DNA of 64,000 nucleotides from Pseudomonas sp. 21 (GCF_000955805.1 NZ_JYOA01000010.1:337900-401899), one strand, 5' to 3'. Numbered from the stretch's first letter, positions 24,290 through 35,676 are shown. Notes: generated from the sequence alone by a model not told the origin. Numbers and translations are program-made.

Positions 24290-25057
24290 ATGCGACGCGT
24301 GGTGTTCAATCAGAAGGGCGGGGTCGGCAAGTCGAGCATCGCTTGCAACCTGGCGGCGGTGAGCGCGGCGGAGGGCTATCGGACGTTACTGGTGGACCTG
24401 GACGCCCAGGCCAACTCCACTCACTACCTGACAGGCCTGACCGGCGACGACGTGCCCGTGGGCATCGCCGACTTCTTCAAGCAGACGCTGGCCTCCGGCC
24501 CCTTCAGCCGCAAGGGCAAGGTGGACATCTACGAGACCCCCTTCGACAACCTGCACATCGTCACCGCCAGCGCGGAGCTTGCCGACCTGCAGCCCAAGCT
24601 CGAGCAGAAGCACAAGATCAACAAGCTGCGCAAACTGCTGGACGAGCTCTCGGAAGACTACGATCGAATCTACCTGGATACGCCGCCGGCTCTGAACTTC
24701 TACACGGTTTCTGCGCTGATCGCGGCAGATCGCTGCCTGATCCCCTTCGACTGCGACAGCTTCTCCCGCCAGGCGCTGTATGGCCTGCTGCAGGAGATCG
24801 AAGAGCTGAAGGAGGACCACAACGAGGACCTGGAAGTCGAAGGCATCGTGGTCAACCAGTTCCAGCCGCGCGCGACCCTGCCGCAGCAACTGCTGGATGA
24901 ACTGGTGGAAGAAGAGCTGCCGGTGCTGCCGGTGTACCTGATGAGCTCGGTGAAGATGCGCGAGTCGCACCAGGCCTGCACCCCGCTGATCTTCCTCGAG
25001 CCCCGGCACAAGCTGACCCAGCAGTTCGTCGAACTGCACAGTCTGCTGGAAGCCTGA
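24290..25057 (+). CDS. ParA/MinD-like ATPase, PA5028-like (orphan)
   Basis: A 255-aa deviant Walker A ATPase: KGGVGKSS at 9-16 with the signature Lys, VDLDAQANS as switch I/A' box, and YLDTPPAL as Walker B. Family members dimerise on ATP and position plasmids, chromosomes or protein complexes on the nucleoid. There is no parB or parS-like array next to it, so it is an orphan and probably places some cellular machine rather than segregating DNA. The ATG at 24290 has a strong RBS (GGAGGG at 24277-24282); the longer frame from 24191 lacks one. It is convergent with the universal stress protein gene, with 4 bp between stop codons. Confidence 0.88.
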   Translation: MRRVVFNQKGGVGKSSIACNLAAVSAAEGYRTLLVDLDAQANSTHYLTGLTGDDVPVGIADFFKQTLASGPFSRKGKVDIYETPFDNLHIVTASAELADLQPKLEQKHKINKLRKLLDELSEDYDRIYLDTPPALNFYTVSALIAADRCLIPFDCDSFSRQALYGLLQEIEELKEDHNEDLEVEGIVVNQFQPRATLPQQLLDELVEEELPVLPVYLMSSVKMRESHQACTPLIFLEPRHKLTQQFVELHSLLEA

Positions 25058-25061
25058 GCGC

Positions 25062-25871
25062 TTACTGGCTGATCAGCACATCGCAGGGTGGCCGACGCAG
25101 GAAATAGCGCGTCGAGCTGCCCAGCATGGCCTGCTCGATGGCGCCGCGGCTGCGGCTGCCGAGCACCAGCAGGTCTGGCGTCCATTCCCGCAATGCCGTT
25201 TCCAGCGCCTGCTGGGGCGTGCCCTGCTGCACCGCGCAAAGCAATTGCGGCCCTGTAGCCGGCACTTGCGTGCGCTCATCCTGCAGCGCCTGGCGCAGCA
25301 GTTCGCGCTGGGTCTCCAGGTGGCTGTCGGCGCGGCCTGCCTTCTTGCCCGGCTGGTAGGCGTTGAGCGCCAGCAGCTCGGCGTCGGGCGCGAGCAGCCG
25401 GTAGCCGGCGCGCCAGGCCTGGCAGGAGCAGTGCGACAGGTCCAGTCCGGCCAAGGCCTTGGTGTAAGGCGCGGCGGACTCTTCCACTGCCAGCAGGATT
25501 GGCGCGCGGCAATGCCGGGCGATGCGCTCCAGGGTGGTGCCGTCGAAGCGCTCGAGCAGTTGCTGATGGTGCGCACCGATCACCAGCAGGTCGGCGCCCA
25601 GCTCCTGCGCCGCCTGGGTCACGGTATTGGCGGCGCGCCCCTGGCGTATCACCAGCTGGTAGTCGGCGATGTCACTGGCGCGGGCTGCATCGCGCAATGC
25701 CACTTCAGCCGCTTCGCGGACGGTGTCCATCATGCGGTCGGGGAAGAATTCCTCGATGACGTGCAGCAGCGAGACACGGGCGCCGTGCTGGCGGGCCAGT
25801 TGGGCGGCGCGGCGCACGGCGATGTCCGCCTCGACGCTGAGGTCGTGGGCGACGAGCAGGTTCTGGTACAT
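25062..25871 (-). CDS. Tandem universal stress protein (UspA x2), PA5027-like
   Basis: A 269-aa cytoplasmic protein made of two UspA domains. Domain 1 covers about 1-140 (YQNLLVAHDLSVEAD, LGADLLVIGAHHQQ, CRAPILLAVEE). Domain 2 covers about 141-269 (KALAGLDLSHCS, WTPDLLVLGSRSRG, MLGSSTRYFLRRPPCDVLI). The nucleotide-binding Gly pattern is better kept in the second domain (GSRSRG ... GSST). P. aeruginosa homologues are induced under low oxygen through Anr; I did not find a clear Anr box here. The ATG at 25871 follows the AGAGGGA RBS; the upstream frame without one is ignored. Confidence 0.88.
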   Translation of the reverse strand: MYQNLLVAHDLSVEADIAVRRAAQLARQHGARVSLLHVIEEFFPDRMMDTVREAAEVALRDAARASDIADYQLVIRQGRAANTVTQAAQELGADLLVIGAHHQQLLERFDGTTLERIARHCRAPILLAVEESAAPYTKALAGLDLSHCSCQAWRAGYRLLAPDAELLALNAYQPGKKAGRADSHLETQRELLRQALQDERTQVPATGPQLLCAVQQGTPQQALETALREWTPDLLVLGSRSRGAIEQAMLGSSTRYFLRRPPCDVLISQ

Positions 25872-25948
25872 GGTGGATTCCCTCTGGTGGCGCTTCCACT
25901 GTCGCGCCACGTAGGAAATTTCACCTTGATGCAGGGCAATGGCCGGCT

Positions 25949-26395
25949 TCAGCGACTACGCAGCTGATAGATGGCGTGGCTTTCGGCGACGATGTTGCCC
26001 TCTTCGTCCTTCAGCTGCAGGTCGAGGACGAATTCGGACTTGCCCTGGTGGGTCGCTTCCTCGCCGATGCGCTCGATCTCCGCCTCGCTGAGCTGCGCTT
26101 CCACGGTCACGTCGCTGGCGGCCGGGCGCAGGAAGCGCAGGCCTGCCTCCTTGACGATGGGGTAGAAACGCCGGGCATCGAAGCTGGTCAGCATCAGCAC
26201 GCCGCCGGGCAATTCGGCCACCGTGAACAGCGCCCCGGCGTACATGTTGCGGATGTGGTTCTCGTTGCCCTTGAGCGGCATGCGCAGGCGCACGTGGCCC
26301 GGCTCCAGCACCTCGGCCTTGAGGCCGGTGCGCTTGACGAAGGCGATGTGTTCTTCGGTGAGCTGGCGGATGAAGTCTTCGGGGTAGGAAGGCAT
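25949..26395 (-). CDS. Hotdog-fold thioesterase (DUF4442/YiiD-like), PA5026-like
   Basis: A 148-aa single-domain hotdog protein. HIRNMYAGALFTVAELPGGVLML holds the long central helix, with the N-x-x-G/A-x-L-F pattern of PaaI/DUF4442 thioesterases, and FLRPAASDVTVEAQL is the following strand pair. Such enzymes hydrolyse acyl-CoA or acyl-ACP thioesters; the natural substrate here is unknown. It lies between the stress protein and trxC genes, all leftward but with separate gaps of about 75-85 bp. Confidence 0.8.
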   Translation of the reverse strand: MPSYPEDFIRQLTEEHIAFVKRTGLKAEVLEPGHVRLRMPLKGNENHIRNMYAGALFTVAELPGGVLMLTSFDARRFYPIVKEAGLRFLRPAASDVTVEAQLSEAEIERIGEEATHQGKSEFVLDLQLKDEEGNIVAESHAIYQLRSR

Positions 26396-26478
26396 GGGCG
26401 TGCTCCGGTTTTTTGCCCAAGCCTAGCCCGCGTGTGCGGTCTGGCAATGACCGCACCGATTGACCGAAACGCTCGCCG

Positions 26479-26913
26479 TCAGATGCCCTGGCGGGACAGC
26501 CAGTCGAGCAACTGCGGCAGCGGCATCGCACCGCTCTGGCGCGCCACTTCCTGGCCGTTGCGCAGCAGGATCAGGCTGGGAATCGAACGAATCCCCAGGC
26601 GCGTGGAGAGGTTCGGGTTGGCGTCGCTGTCCAGCTTGGCCAGGCGCACCTTGCCCGACAGCCGCGCCGCCGCTTGCTCGAACACCGGCGCAAAGCCCTT
26701 GCACGGCCCGCACCAGTCGGCCCAGACGTCCACCAGCAACGGCAGGTCGCCCTTGGCCTGGGCGGCGAAACCGGCCTCGTCGAGGTCGAACGGCGTATCC
26801 AGCACGATCGGTGACTGGCAGCGCCCGCAGCTGGGTGAGTCGCCCACGCGTGCGGCGGGCACGCGGTTGAGGCCGTTGCAATTGGGGCAGGGGATGATCA
26901 GGGAATCGGACAT
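26479..26913 (-). CDS. trxC: Thioredoxin 2 (TrxC)
   Basis: A 144-aa thioredoxin with the TrxC-specific N-terminal zinc ribbon (Cys9, Cys12, Cys29, Cys32) before the thioredoxin fold. The active site WCGPC is at 67-71 and the cis-Pro loop is in RSIPSLIL. TrxC reduces protein disulfides, using NADPH through thioredoxin reductase, and the zinc ribbon tunes its redox response to oxidative stress. The ATG at 26913 is nine codons into a longer frame and is the start that fits the family N-terminus (MSDSLIIPCPNC). Confidence 0.92.
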   Translation of the reverse strand: MSDSLIIPCPNCNGLNRVPAARVGDSPSCGRCQSPIVLDTPFDLDEAGFAAQAKGDLPLLVDVWADWCGPCKGFAPVFEQAAARLSGKVRLAKLDSDANPNLSTRLGIRSIPSLILLRNGQEVARQSGAMPLPQLLDWLSRQGI

Positions 26914-26993
26914 GACGGGGCTCCAGAGGCTATGAAGCAAAGATGGAGCCTCTGAGGTCCGATCTCAACGGTACGTTGACTGCTTTTCCGAAG

Positions 26994-27020
26994 ATGGGCC
27001 GACGTCGGGCGTCGGCCCAT
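26994..27020 (-). terminator. Terminator of the chemoreceptor gene
   Basis: A perfect 11-bp stem (ATGGGCCGACG 26994-27004, CGTCGGCCCAT 27010-27020) with a 5-nt loop starts 6 bp beyond the chemoreceptor stop codon. The U-run is poor, so termination strength is uncertain. Confidence 0.6.
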
Positions 27021-27025
27021 GCACA

Positions 27026-28945
27026 TCAGACCCGGAAGTGACTGACCAGTGTCTGCAACTGCCCACCCAGGCGGGCGAGTTCGACGCTGGAGGCGGCGAC
27101 TTCCTGGTTGGCCGAGGCGGTCTGTTCGGAGACGTCGCGCACGTTGACCACGCTGCGGCTGATTTCCTCTGCCACGGCGCTCTGTTCCTCGGCGGCGGTG
27201 GCGATCTGCTGGTTCATCGCCTGGATGTTGGAGACGGTGCGGGTGATCTCGCCCAGTGACTCGCCGGCCTGGCGGCTGAGGGCGACGCTGCTGGCGGTGA
27301 GTTCGCGGCTGCCGAGCATGACGCTGGAGACCTGGCGGGTGCCGCTCTGCAGGCCGGCGACCAGGGCTTCGATTTCTTCGGTGGATTGCTGGGTGCGCTG
27401 GGCCAGCCCGCGTACTTCGTCGGCGACCACGGCGAAACCACGACCGGCTTCGCCCGCGCGGGCGGCTTCGATGGCGGCGTTGAGGGCCAGCAGGTTGGTC
27501 TGCTCGGCCACCGACTTGATCACGTCCATGACCTTGCCGATCTTCTCGCTCTCCTGCTCCAGGCGCTGCATGGCTTCGGCGGAGCGTTCGACTTCCTCGG
27601 CCAGGCGCTCGATCTGCTCCACGGCCTTGTTCACCACGCGGTCGCCGTCCTGGGCCTGATGGTCGGCGGCGGAGGCGGCCTGGGAGGCCTGCTCGGCGTT
27701 GCGCGCGACTTCCTGCACGGTGGCGGACATCTCGTGCATGGCGGTGGCGACCTGGTCGGTCTCTACCTTCTGGGTGTTGGCGCCGGCGCTGGTCTGCTCG
27801 GTGACGGCGGAGAGCTCCTCGGCGGCGCTGGCGATCTGGGTGACGCCATCACGGATGCCGCCGATCAGCTCGCGCAGGCTCTGGCTCATGCGCTGCATGC
27901 TTTGCTGCAGGCGGCCGAGTTCGTCGCGGCGGGTGACCTGGACAGTCTGCGACAGGTCGCCGGCGGCAATGCGGTCGACCACGGTCATGGTTTCCTGCAG
28001 CGGGCGGGTGATCTGGCGGGTGATGATCAGCGCCGCAATGCCACCCAGGACCAGCGCGAGCAGGGTGAACAGGGTCTGCAGGCTGCGGGCTTTGGCGCTT
28101 TCGACGTCGCGGCGATCCAGCTGCAGCTGGTAGAGATTTTCGCTGATCTTGACGATGTCCTGCCCCTGGGCGGTCATTTCCTTGCGCGCCTGGACGATGG
28201 CGGCCATGTTGCTGCGCAGGGTAGTGACGGCGTCGCGATAAGCGCGAAGGGCAGTGCCCAGTTGCTGGACATACTGTGCTTCGGCGACGCCGAGCACGCT
28301 CTCCAGGGCCGGCAGGCCGGCGATGCTTTCGTCGAGGCCGCGGGTCACGCCGTCACCGTTGCTGGTGAGGGCGGTGGCGAGGTAATCGCGCACGTCGTAA
28401 CGAGCCTGCAACAGGTCTTCGCGGGTGCCGGTGATGGCCTGGAAGCGGGTGGCGCGCTCTTCGTCGGCCGGAGCCTTGAGGATGTCCTGCTGGATCTGCG
28501 CGGTCAGCTCGTTGGCGCGGGCGGCGTTCTCCTGCAGGGTGCGGCGGGTGATGCCGGCGCTCTGGTAGCCGGCGCGCATGGCGGCCAGGGACTTCTCGTA
28601 GTCACCGATGATGCCGCCGAGCTGGTCGAGCATGCGCACATTCTCGGGGCTGACGAAGCTGGCGCGCAGCTTCTGCTGCTGGGCCTTGAAGTCGGCCAGG
28701 GTGGACATGACGTTGGCGGCTTCCTGCTCGGCGCCGTCGGCGATCATGTATTGCAGGCGGGTGATGCGCAGCTTGGTCAGGCGCGAGTTCAGCTCGGTGA
28801 TATCGCTCATCCAGTTGCTGCGGTCGATCAGCGAGCCCAGGCCGACCCAGCTGACGATGGCGAGGATGGCGGTGAAGGCGAGGACCAGGCCGAAGCCCAG
28901 GGCCAACTTGAGGTTCACGCTCAGGTTGGAAATCCAGCTGTTCAT
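27026..28945 (-). CDS. Methyl-accepting chemotaxis protein with HBM-type sensor (McpS/McpQ/McpK-like)
   Basis: A 639-aa chemoreceptor. Transmembrane helix 1 is at about 10-32 and a periplasmic all-helical domain of roughly 250 residues follows ([21 protein letters not shown]...), the layout of the helical bimodular (HBM) sensor. Transmembrane helix 2 ([19 protein letters not shown]) is at about 295-315, then HAMP ([22 protein letters not shown]), then the signalling coiled coil with the hairpin tip [32 protein letters not shown] receptors known to me bind TCA-cycle acids, citrate or 2-oxoglutarate; the ligand here is unknown. There is no C-terminal CheR-binding pentapeptide. The ATG at 28945 is preceded by GGAG. 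Confidence 0.92.
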   Translation of the reverse strand: MNSWISNLSVNLKLALGFGLVLAFTAILAIVSWVGLGSLIDRSNWMSDITELNSRLTKLRITRLQYMIADGAEQEAANVMSTLADFKAQQQKLRASFVSPENVRMLDQLGGIIGDYEKSLAAMRAGYQSAGITRRTLQENAARANELTAQIQQDILKAPADEERATRFQAITGTREDLLQARYDVRDYLATALTSNGDGVTRGLDESIAGLPALESVLGVAEAQYVQQLGTALRAYRDAVTTLRSNMAAIVQARKEMTAQGQDIVKISENLYQLQLDRRDVESAKARSLQTLFTLLALVLGGIAALIITRQITRPLQETMTVVDRIAAGDLSQTVQVTRRDELGRLQQSMQRMSQSLRELIGGIRDGVTQIASAAEELSAVTEQTSAGANTQKVETDQVATAMHEMSATVQEVARNAEQASQAASAADHQAQDGDRVVNKAVEQIERLAEEVERSAEAMQRLEQESEKIGKVMDVIKSVAEQTNLLALNAAIEAARAGEAGRGFAVVADEVRGLAQRTQQSTEEIEALVAGLQSGTRQVSSVMLGSRELTASSVALSRQAGESLGEITRTVSNIQAMNQQIATAAEEQSAVAEEISRSVVNVRDVSEQTASANQEVAASSVELARLGGQLQTLVSHFRV

Positions 28946-29316
28946 TGACGATCTCCAGGAAAGGTTGTGTGAAGTCAGGCCGTTCGGAGATTGTTCTTGT
29001 TGGGGGCCAGGGTGGCGAACCACGTCCAAGCCCTATCGGCAGGATCGGGCGGAACCGTATGGTCACGGGCGAAAAAAGTTATCCGCCGGCCGGCGCCTGG
29101 AAGGCGGGTCGGAAAGGAATGGGCAGGGGAAGGCGGACTGGATCCCTGTTCGCTGGCGTGTCGCTGGGTGTGGTCGTGCGCTGGCTTGCGGCGCTGGGCG
29201 GCATTCTACGGAAAGGCCGATGGGGCGTCTGCAAGATGATGGCAAAGAGATATTGCGGGCATCCACTGGTTCTCGAATGAGGCGCCGTTATGGCGCCGCA
29301 CTCGGTTGCCATGGGA
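28946..29316 (-). promoter_or_regulatory. Intergenic region with a possible FliA (sigma-28) promoter for the chemoreceptor
   Basis: This 371-bp gap has no credible gene. On the minus strand GCCGATAG (29040-29033) matches the sigma-28 -10 (GCCGATAA) at seven of eight bases, about 90 nt upstream of the chemoreceptor start. The -35 at the right distance is poor. Near 29281-29297 two GGCGCC blocks around GTTAT could form a hairpin behind metY, without a U-run. Nothing else stands out. Confidence 0.3.
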
Positions 29317-30594
29317 TCACGCCTTGGCAGCGTCCAGCGCCTGGGCGAGGTCGGCGAGGATGTCGTCGATGTGCTCGATGCCGATGGACAGCCGCACCAT
29401 GTCGCGCGGTACGCCGGCCTTCTGCAGTTCCTCGTCGTTGAGCTGGCGGTGGGTGGTCGAGGCCGGGTGGCAGGCCAGGGATTTGGCGTCGCCGATGTTC
29501 ACCAGGCGCACCACCAGGTTCAGCGCATCGATGAAGCGCGCACCGGCTGCCTGCCCGCCCTTGATGCCGAACGAGAGGATCGACGCGGGCTTGCCGCCCA
29601 TGTAGCGCAGCGCCAGTTCCTGCTCGGGGTGATCGGCGAGGCCGGCGTATTTCACCCAGCTGACTTGCGGGTGGTTCTGCAGGTACTGCGCGACCTTCAC
29701 CGCGTTCTCGCAGTGGCGCTCCATGCGCAGGGCGAGGGTTTCCAGGCCTTGCAGGATGAGGAAGGCGTTGAACGGCGAGAGCGCGGCGCCAGTGTTGCGC
29801 AGCGGTACGACCCGGCAGCGGCCGATGAAGGCGGCGGGGCCGAAGGCTTCGGTGTAGGTCACGCCGTGGTAGGACGGGTCGGGCGTGTTGAGCAGCGGGA
29901 AACGCTCTTTGTTGTCGGCCCAGGGGAATTTGCCGGAGTCGACGACGATGCCGCCGATGCTGGTGCCATGGCCGCCGATGTACTTGGTCAGCGAGTGCAC
30001 GACGATGTCCGCGCCGTGCTCGAACGGGCGGCAGAGGATCGGCGTGGCGACGGTGTTGTCGACGATCAGCGGCACGCCGTGGCGGTGCGCGGCGTCGGCC
30101 AGGGCTTGCAGGTCGACGATGTTGCCCGCCGGGTTGCCGATGGATTCGCAGAACACCGCCTTGGTGCGCTCGTCGATCAGTGCTTCGAGGGCGGCGATGT
30201 CGTCGTGCGGCGCGAAGCGGGTCTGGATGCCGAAGCGCGGCAGGGTGTGGGCGAACAGGTTGTAGGTGCCGCCGTAGAGCTTGGCCACCGAGACGATGTT
30301 GTCGCCGGCCTCGGCGACGGTCTGGATGGCGTAGGTGATGGCGGCCATCCCCGAAGCCACCGCCAGCGCCGCGACGCCGCCTTCCAGGGCGGCCACGCGT
30401 TCCTCCAGCACCGCGTTGGTGGGGTTCATGATGCGCGTGTAGATGTTGCCGGCGACCTTCAGGTCGAACAGGTCGGCGCCGTGCTGGGTGTCGTCGAAGG
30501 CGTAGGAGCTGGTCTGGTAGATCGGCACGGCCACGGCCTTGGTGGTCGGGTCGGGGCTGTAGCCGGCGTGGATGGCCAGGGTTTCCGGTTTCAT
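29317..30594 (-). CDS. metY: O-acetylhomoserine sulfhydrylase MetY
   Basis: A 425-aa PLP enzyme of the Cys/Met-metabolism family. The pyridoxal-phosphate Lys is Lys204 in [20 protein letters not shown] (52-60) is the phosphate-binding block contributed by the partner subunit, and [12 protein letters not shown] holds the cofactor-contacting Asp. It condenses O-acetyl- (or O-succinyl-) homoserine with sulfide or methanethiol to give homocysteine or methionine in direct sulfhydrylation. The length and the [15 protein letters not shown] insert fit MetY rather than MetB/MetC. An 8+1+8-bp palindrome lies 53-70 bp upstream (30647-30663). Confidence 0.93.
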   Translation of the reverse strand: MKPETLAIHAGYSPDPTTKAVAVPIYQTSSYAFDDTQHGADLFDLKVAGNIYTRIMNPTNAVLEERVAALEGGVAALAVASGMAAITYAIQTVAEAGDNIVSVAKLYGGTYNLFAHTLPRFGIQTRFAPHDDIAALEALIDERTKAVFCESIGNPAGNIVDLQALADAAHRHGVPLIVDNTVATPILCRPFEHGADIVVHSLTKYIGGHGTSIGGIVVDSGKFPWADNKERFPLLNTPDPSYHGVTYTEAFGPAAFIGRCRVVPLRNTGAALSPFNAFLILQGLETLALRMERHCENAVKVAQYLQNHPQVSWVKYAGLADHPEQELALRYMGGKPASILSFGIKGGQAAGARFIDALNLVVRLVNIGDAKSLACHPASTTHRQLNDEELQKAGVPRDMVRLSIGIEHIDDILADLAQALDAAKA

Positions 30595-30646
30595 TGTTCG
30601 AGCGTCCTTGTGGCAGAAAGCCCCGAGGATGCGAGCGCCGCCCGGC

Positions 30647-30663
30647 CCCGGTCAATGACCGGG
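30647..30663. promoter_or_regulatory. 17-bp palindrome between selO and metY
   Basis: CCCGGTCA-A-TGACCGGG is a perfect inverted repeat 53 bp upstream of metY and 54 bp past the selO stop. It could be an operator for metY or part of a weak selO terminator; no U-run follows. Confidence 0.4.
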
Positions 30664-30716
30664 AGCAATGTGGCCGGGGCGTCGCTAGATCGCTTTTGGC
30701 TGAGCTTATAACCGCC

Positions 30717-32180
<1,464 letters not shown>

Positions 32181-32187
32181 CTAACTC

Positions 32188-32222
32188 CGGACAAGTCCGA
32201 GCATTGTGCTCGGACTTGTCCG
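32188..32222 (-). terminator. Strong hairpin between the mscK-like gene and selO
   Basis: A perfect 16-bp stem (CGGACAAGTCCGAGCA 32188-32203, TGCTCGGACTTGTCCG 32207-32222) with a TTG loop fills the 58-bp gap between the mscK-like stop (32236) and the selO start (32177). It has no U-run. It may act as a terminator, a processing site or an attenuator for selO. Confidence 0.5.
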
Positions 32223-32235
32223 AAGGCGTCCACCC

Positions 32236-35200
32236 TCAGGCCTTGTCGCCGCCGGGCTTGTCGGTGGCTGGGGCGCTGCCGATCTTCACCGGCGTGGCAG
32301 CGGATTGCTGCTGGCCAACGATGACCTGGGCTTCCTGCCCCTGGAAGTTCTTCAGGAACACGTCGACCTGGTTGAAGGCCATGTCGATGCCGGCCTCGCG
32401 GAAGGCCAGGGCGATGCGCGTGAGGGTCTCGTCCACCGCCGGGTTGCGGTCGCCCAGCTCGCGTACGTGGAAGCGCAGTTCGTAGTCGAAGGTGCTGGCG
32501 CTGATGGTGGTGAAGTACAGCACCGGCTCCGGGTCGCGCAGGATGCGGGTGTTGGCATGGGCGGCGTCGAGCATGATCTTGCGCGCCAGCGGCAGGTCGC
32601 TCTCGTAGGCCAGGCCGATCTTGATGGTCACCCGCGTCACGGTATCGCTCAGCGACCAGTTCACCAGTTGCCCGGTGATGAAGGTCTGGTTGGGGACGAT
32701 GATTTCCTTCCGGTCGAAGTCGGTGATGGTGGTGGCGCGGATGCGGATCCGGCTGACGGTGCCGGACAGCGTGCCGATGGTCACCACGTCTCCGATCCGC
32801 ACCGGGCGCTCGAAGAGGATGATCAGGCCGGAGACGAAGTTGGAGAAGATCGCCTGCAGGCCGAAACCGAGGCCGACCGACAGCGCGGCCACCAGCCATT
32901 GCAGCTTGTCCCAGCTCACCCCGAGGGTGGACAGCGCGCTGACGAAGCCGATGCCGCTGATGGTGTAGGAGAGCAGGGTGGTGATGGCGTAGGCGCTGCC
33001 CTGGGCCAGGGTCAGGCGTTGCAGCACCAGCACCTCGAGCAGGCCGGGCAGGTTGCGCGCCAGGGCGACGGTCACGGCGGCGATGACCAGCGCCATGAGG
33101 AAGTCGCTCAGGCTGATCGGCGTGGTGGACGCCGCGTCGCCGGTGCCGCTGGTGTACTGGTAGAGGGTCACGTTGTCGAGGTAGGAGACGACGCTGATCA
33201 GGTCGGCCCAGACCCAGTACAGGGTGACCACGAAGCCGATCAGCAGGCCCAGGCGGATCAGGCGCATGGACTGTTCGTTGATCTGCTCGATACCCAGGGT
33301 CGGCTCTTCGACCACCTCGGTGCCCTCGATGCCTTCCTTGGGGGCGTTCTGGCGGTTCTTCAGGGCGCGCTGGTAGGCCAGGCGGCGGGCGGCGACGCCC
33401 ATGCCGCGGACGAAGGTGGCTTCCACCACCATCCAGAACATCAGCAGGAACAGGGTATCGATCAGTCGGTCGGTGAGCTTGAGCGCGGTGTAGTAGTAGC
33501 CGAAGCCCACGGCCAGGAACAGCGCCACCGGCAGGGCGGTGAAGCCCAGGCCGACGATCATCTTGATCATCGACGGGCGTTCGCTGGAGGGGCTCTTGAA
33601 CAGCAGTTGGGCGAGCAGCCAGGTCATGGCGCCGTAGCCGAACAGCACCACGGCAATGCCGATCACGTCATCGGCCAGCGAGGCCGGCGAGTGTTCGGCG
33701 ACGGTGACCACCGCGACCAGGGACATCACCACCAGGCCCAGTCGGCGCATCAGCTTGCCGAGGAACTGGACCTGCGCCTGGCTCCAGTGGAAGTGCCGCT
33801 CGGCGATGCCACCGGGGCGCAGGATGCGGTGCGCGGTGTAGAACACCAGCCAGACCTGCGCCATCTCCAGCAGCGCGCTGCCCAGGGTGGCGTTCTGCCC
33901 GCGGGCGTCGAGCAGCAGGGCGAGGCCGGCGATGGCCAGCGCCAGGGTGCCGGGCAACGCCAGCAGCACCGCCAGCAACAGGGCCAGCGGGGTGTGGGCC
34001 TGGCTGTCGCGCTTGAAGTGGCCGATGTCGTCGTTCAGCGATTCGAGCTTGTCGTAGAGGAAGCGACGTTTCCACAACAGCCCGGCGACCAGCAGGAGCA
34101 GCGGCAGGAACAGGAAGGGGCGGTCGATCAGGCCCTCGAACAGCTCCTTTACACCTGAGCCCCAGGGGACTTCGGCCAGCTGGTGATGCAGCAGGCTGGG
34201 GGTCATCTTGAACCAGGACAGGTCCAGCGGGCGGTTGCTGGGAATCCAGAACATCTGCTCGTCGAGAGTGGCGCGCAGGCTGTCGCTGGTTTCCTTGAGC
34301 TGCTTCTGGTTCAGCTGCAGGGTGATGGCTTCGTTGAGCAGTGCGTTCAGCTCGTGGTTGAGACGCTCCATCAGCTCCAGGCGCGTGTCCACCAGTTCAC
34401 CGAGGTCATGGCGCAGCTGCGGGGTGATGCTTTCCTGGGGTTGCTGGGCCAGCAGGTTGTCGAGGTAGACCTGGGTGTTGTTGATCTCGTCGCGCTTCTG
34501 GTTGAGCTCGAACTGGTAGAGGCGCAGGTCGGCGATCTCGTCGGCGAGGTCCTGGTCGGTCTTGATCACCGGCAGCGATTGCTTCTGCTGGTAGAGGATC
34601 TTGGCCAGCAGCAGGCTGCCGCGCAGCACGTTGATCTGCTCGTCGAGGGCCTGTTCGCCCTGGGTCAGGTTGTCCAGTTGCTGCTTGGCTTCCAGGTTGC
34701 GCCGGGTCAGCGTGTTGAGGCGGTCGGTGGTACGTAGCAGGTAGTCGGAAAGCTTGAGGTTGGCGGCGCTCTGCTGGCTCAGCAGGCTGTCGGTGCCGGC
34801 GGCCTGGCTGTCCTTGGACAGTTCGGCGACGGTCTTCTCCGACTGCTCGCGGCGCTTGTCGCTGATCATCGCCTGCAGTTCGAGGGTTTCGCGTTCTTCG
34901 CGGCCGATGCGTTCGGCCAACAGGTCGCGCTGGCTGGAAGCGAGGTCGAGCAGCAGGTTGTTGCCGGCCAGCTGCTTGCGCAGCAGCAGGTTCTGCGCGG
35001 TCAGCGCAGCCTGTTCGGCGAGCAGTTCATTGCGGCGCTCGTCGGCCAGGGGCTTGGCGCCTTCCTTGCCGGCCTTGAGGGCGGTGTTGATATCCAGCAG
35101 GCGCGTCTGGTTCTTGCTCAGGTCGGCCTGGGCGCGCTCGGGACGCGTCTGCGCGGTGAGGATCTCGCTCTTGGCGTCGATCATCTCCTTTTGCCAGGCA

Positions 35201-35598
35201 GCCAACTGGGTGGATTGCTCGTTGAGGAGCATTTCCAGCTGGGTGGCGTTGTAGCCGACGTAGCGCTGGGCGGCGGGCTTGTCGGCGCTGCCCTTGAGGC
35301 GACTGAGGGCCTTCTGGTTCTCGCTGATCAGCTTGGGCGCATCGGCCAGGCGGCCATTGAGCTCGCTGAGCTGCTTCTCGCTGTCATCCTTGGCCGCCAG
35401 CAGCTTCAGGGTGTTCTCCAGGCTGGCCTTGACCGGCTTGGCTTCGGCATCGCTGAGCTTGCGGTCGGCCAGGCCGTCGAGGCTCTGCTGCACCTTCTCG
35501 GCGCTGGGGACGGTGGTATCGGCGGCCAGCGCGGGCAGGCCGGTGAGCGAGCTGCCCAGGAGGACGGCAGTCAGGAGAGTACGCAGCAGGAATGACAT
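32236..35598 (-). CDS. mscK: MscK/KefA-like mechanosensitive channel
   Basis: A 1120-aa large mechanosensitive channel, the same length as E. coli MscK. It has a signal peptide (1-26), a long periplasmic coiled-coil region (about 30-460, rich in leucine, glutamine and glutamate heptads), then about eleven membrane segments. The conserved MscS core is at about 890-1080: LVAALSVGLGFGLQAIFSNFVSGLIILFERPVRIGDVVTI is the pore-lining helix plus start of the beta domain. It releases ions and osmolytes when membrane tension rises. The gene lies 85 bp from the cation antiporter gene, an arrangement that fits osmotic and potassium homeostasis. Confidence 0.92.
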   Translation of the reverse strand: MSFLLRTLLTAVLLGSSLTGLPALAADTTVPSAEKVQQSLDGLADRKLSDAEAKPVKASLENTLKLLAAKDDSEKQLSELNGRLADAPKLISENQKALSRLKGSADKPAAQRYVGYNATQLEMLLNEQSTQLAAWQKEMIDAKSEILTAQTRPERAQADLSKNQTRLLDINTALKAGKEGAKPLADERRNELLAEQAALTAQNLLLRKQLAGNNLLLDLASSQRDLLAERIGREERETLELQAMISDKRREQSEKTVAELSKDSQAAGTDSLLSQQSAANLKLSDYLLRTTDRLNTLTRRNLEAKQQLDNLTQGEQALDEQINVLRGSLLLAKILYQQKQSLPVIKTDQDLADEIADLRLYQFELNQKRDEINNTQVYLDNLLAQQPQESITPQLRHDLGELVDTRLELMERLNHELNALLNEAITLQLNQKQLKETSDSLRATLDEQMFWIPSNRPLDLSWFKMTPSLLHHQLAEVPWGSGVKELFEGLIDRPFLFLPLLLLVAGLLWKRRFLYDKLESLNDDIGHFKRDSQAHTPLALLLAVLLALPGTLALAIAGLALLLDARGQNATLGSALLEMAQVWLVFYTAHRILRPGGIAERHFHWSQAQVQFLGKLMRRLGLVVMSLVAVVTVAEHSPASLADDVIGIAVVLFGYGAMTWLLAQLLFKSPSSERPSMIKMIVGLGFTALPVALFLAVGFGYYYTALKLTDRLIDTLFLLMFWMVVEATFVRGMGVAARRLAYQRALKNRQNAPKEGIEGTEVVEEPTLGIEQINEQSMRLIRLGLLIGFVVTLYWVWADLISVVSYLDNVTLYQYTSGTGDAASTTPISLSDFLMALVIAAVTVALARNLPGLLEVLVLQRLTLAQGSAYAITTLLSYTISGIGFVSALSTLGVSWDKLQWLVAALSVGLGFGLQAIFSNFVSGLIILFERPVRIGDVVTIGTLSGTVSRIRIRATTITDFDRKEIIVPNQTFITGQLVNWSLSDTVTRVTIKIGLAYESDLPLARKIMLDAAHANTRILRDPEPVLYFTTISASTFDYELRFHVRELGDRNPAVDETLTRIALAFREAGIDMAFNQVDVFLKNFQGQEAQVIVGQQQSAATPVKIGSAPATDKPGGDKA

Positions 35599-35652
35599 GG
35601 TCGCGTTCAGCGGCTCGTGCGGAAAAAGTGGAGTGAGGGTAGTGCTGGCTGG

Positions 35653-35676
35653 CCGGCACCCGCAAGCGGGCGCCGG
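35653..35676 (-). terminator. Possible terminator of the cation antiporter gene
   Basis: CCGGC-A-CCCG and CGGG-C-GCCGG form a 9-bp stem with one mismatch around a CAAG loop, 8 bp past the antiporter stop. No clear U-run follows, so the call is tentative. Confidence 0.4.

Noticed and set aside
24290-25057. Chromosomal or plasmid partition locus/origin
   Set aside because: No ParB, no parS-like repeats, no DnaA boxes or dnaA/gidA context; only the ATPase is present.
32236-35598. Operon-level coupling of the mscK-like gene and selO
   Set aside because: A 58-bp gap filled by a 16-bp hairpin separates them; co-transcription may occur but coupling is not supported.
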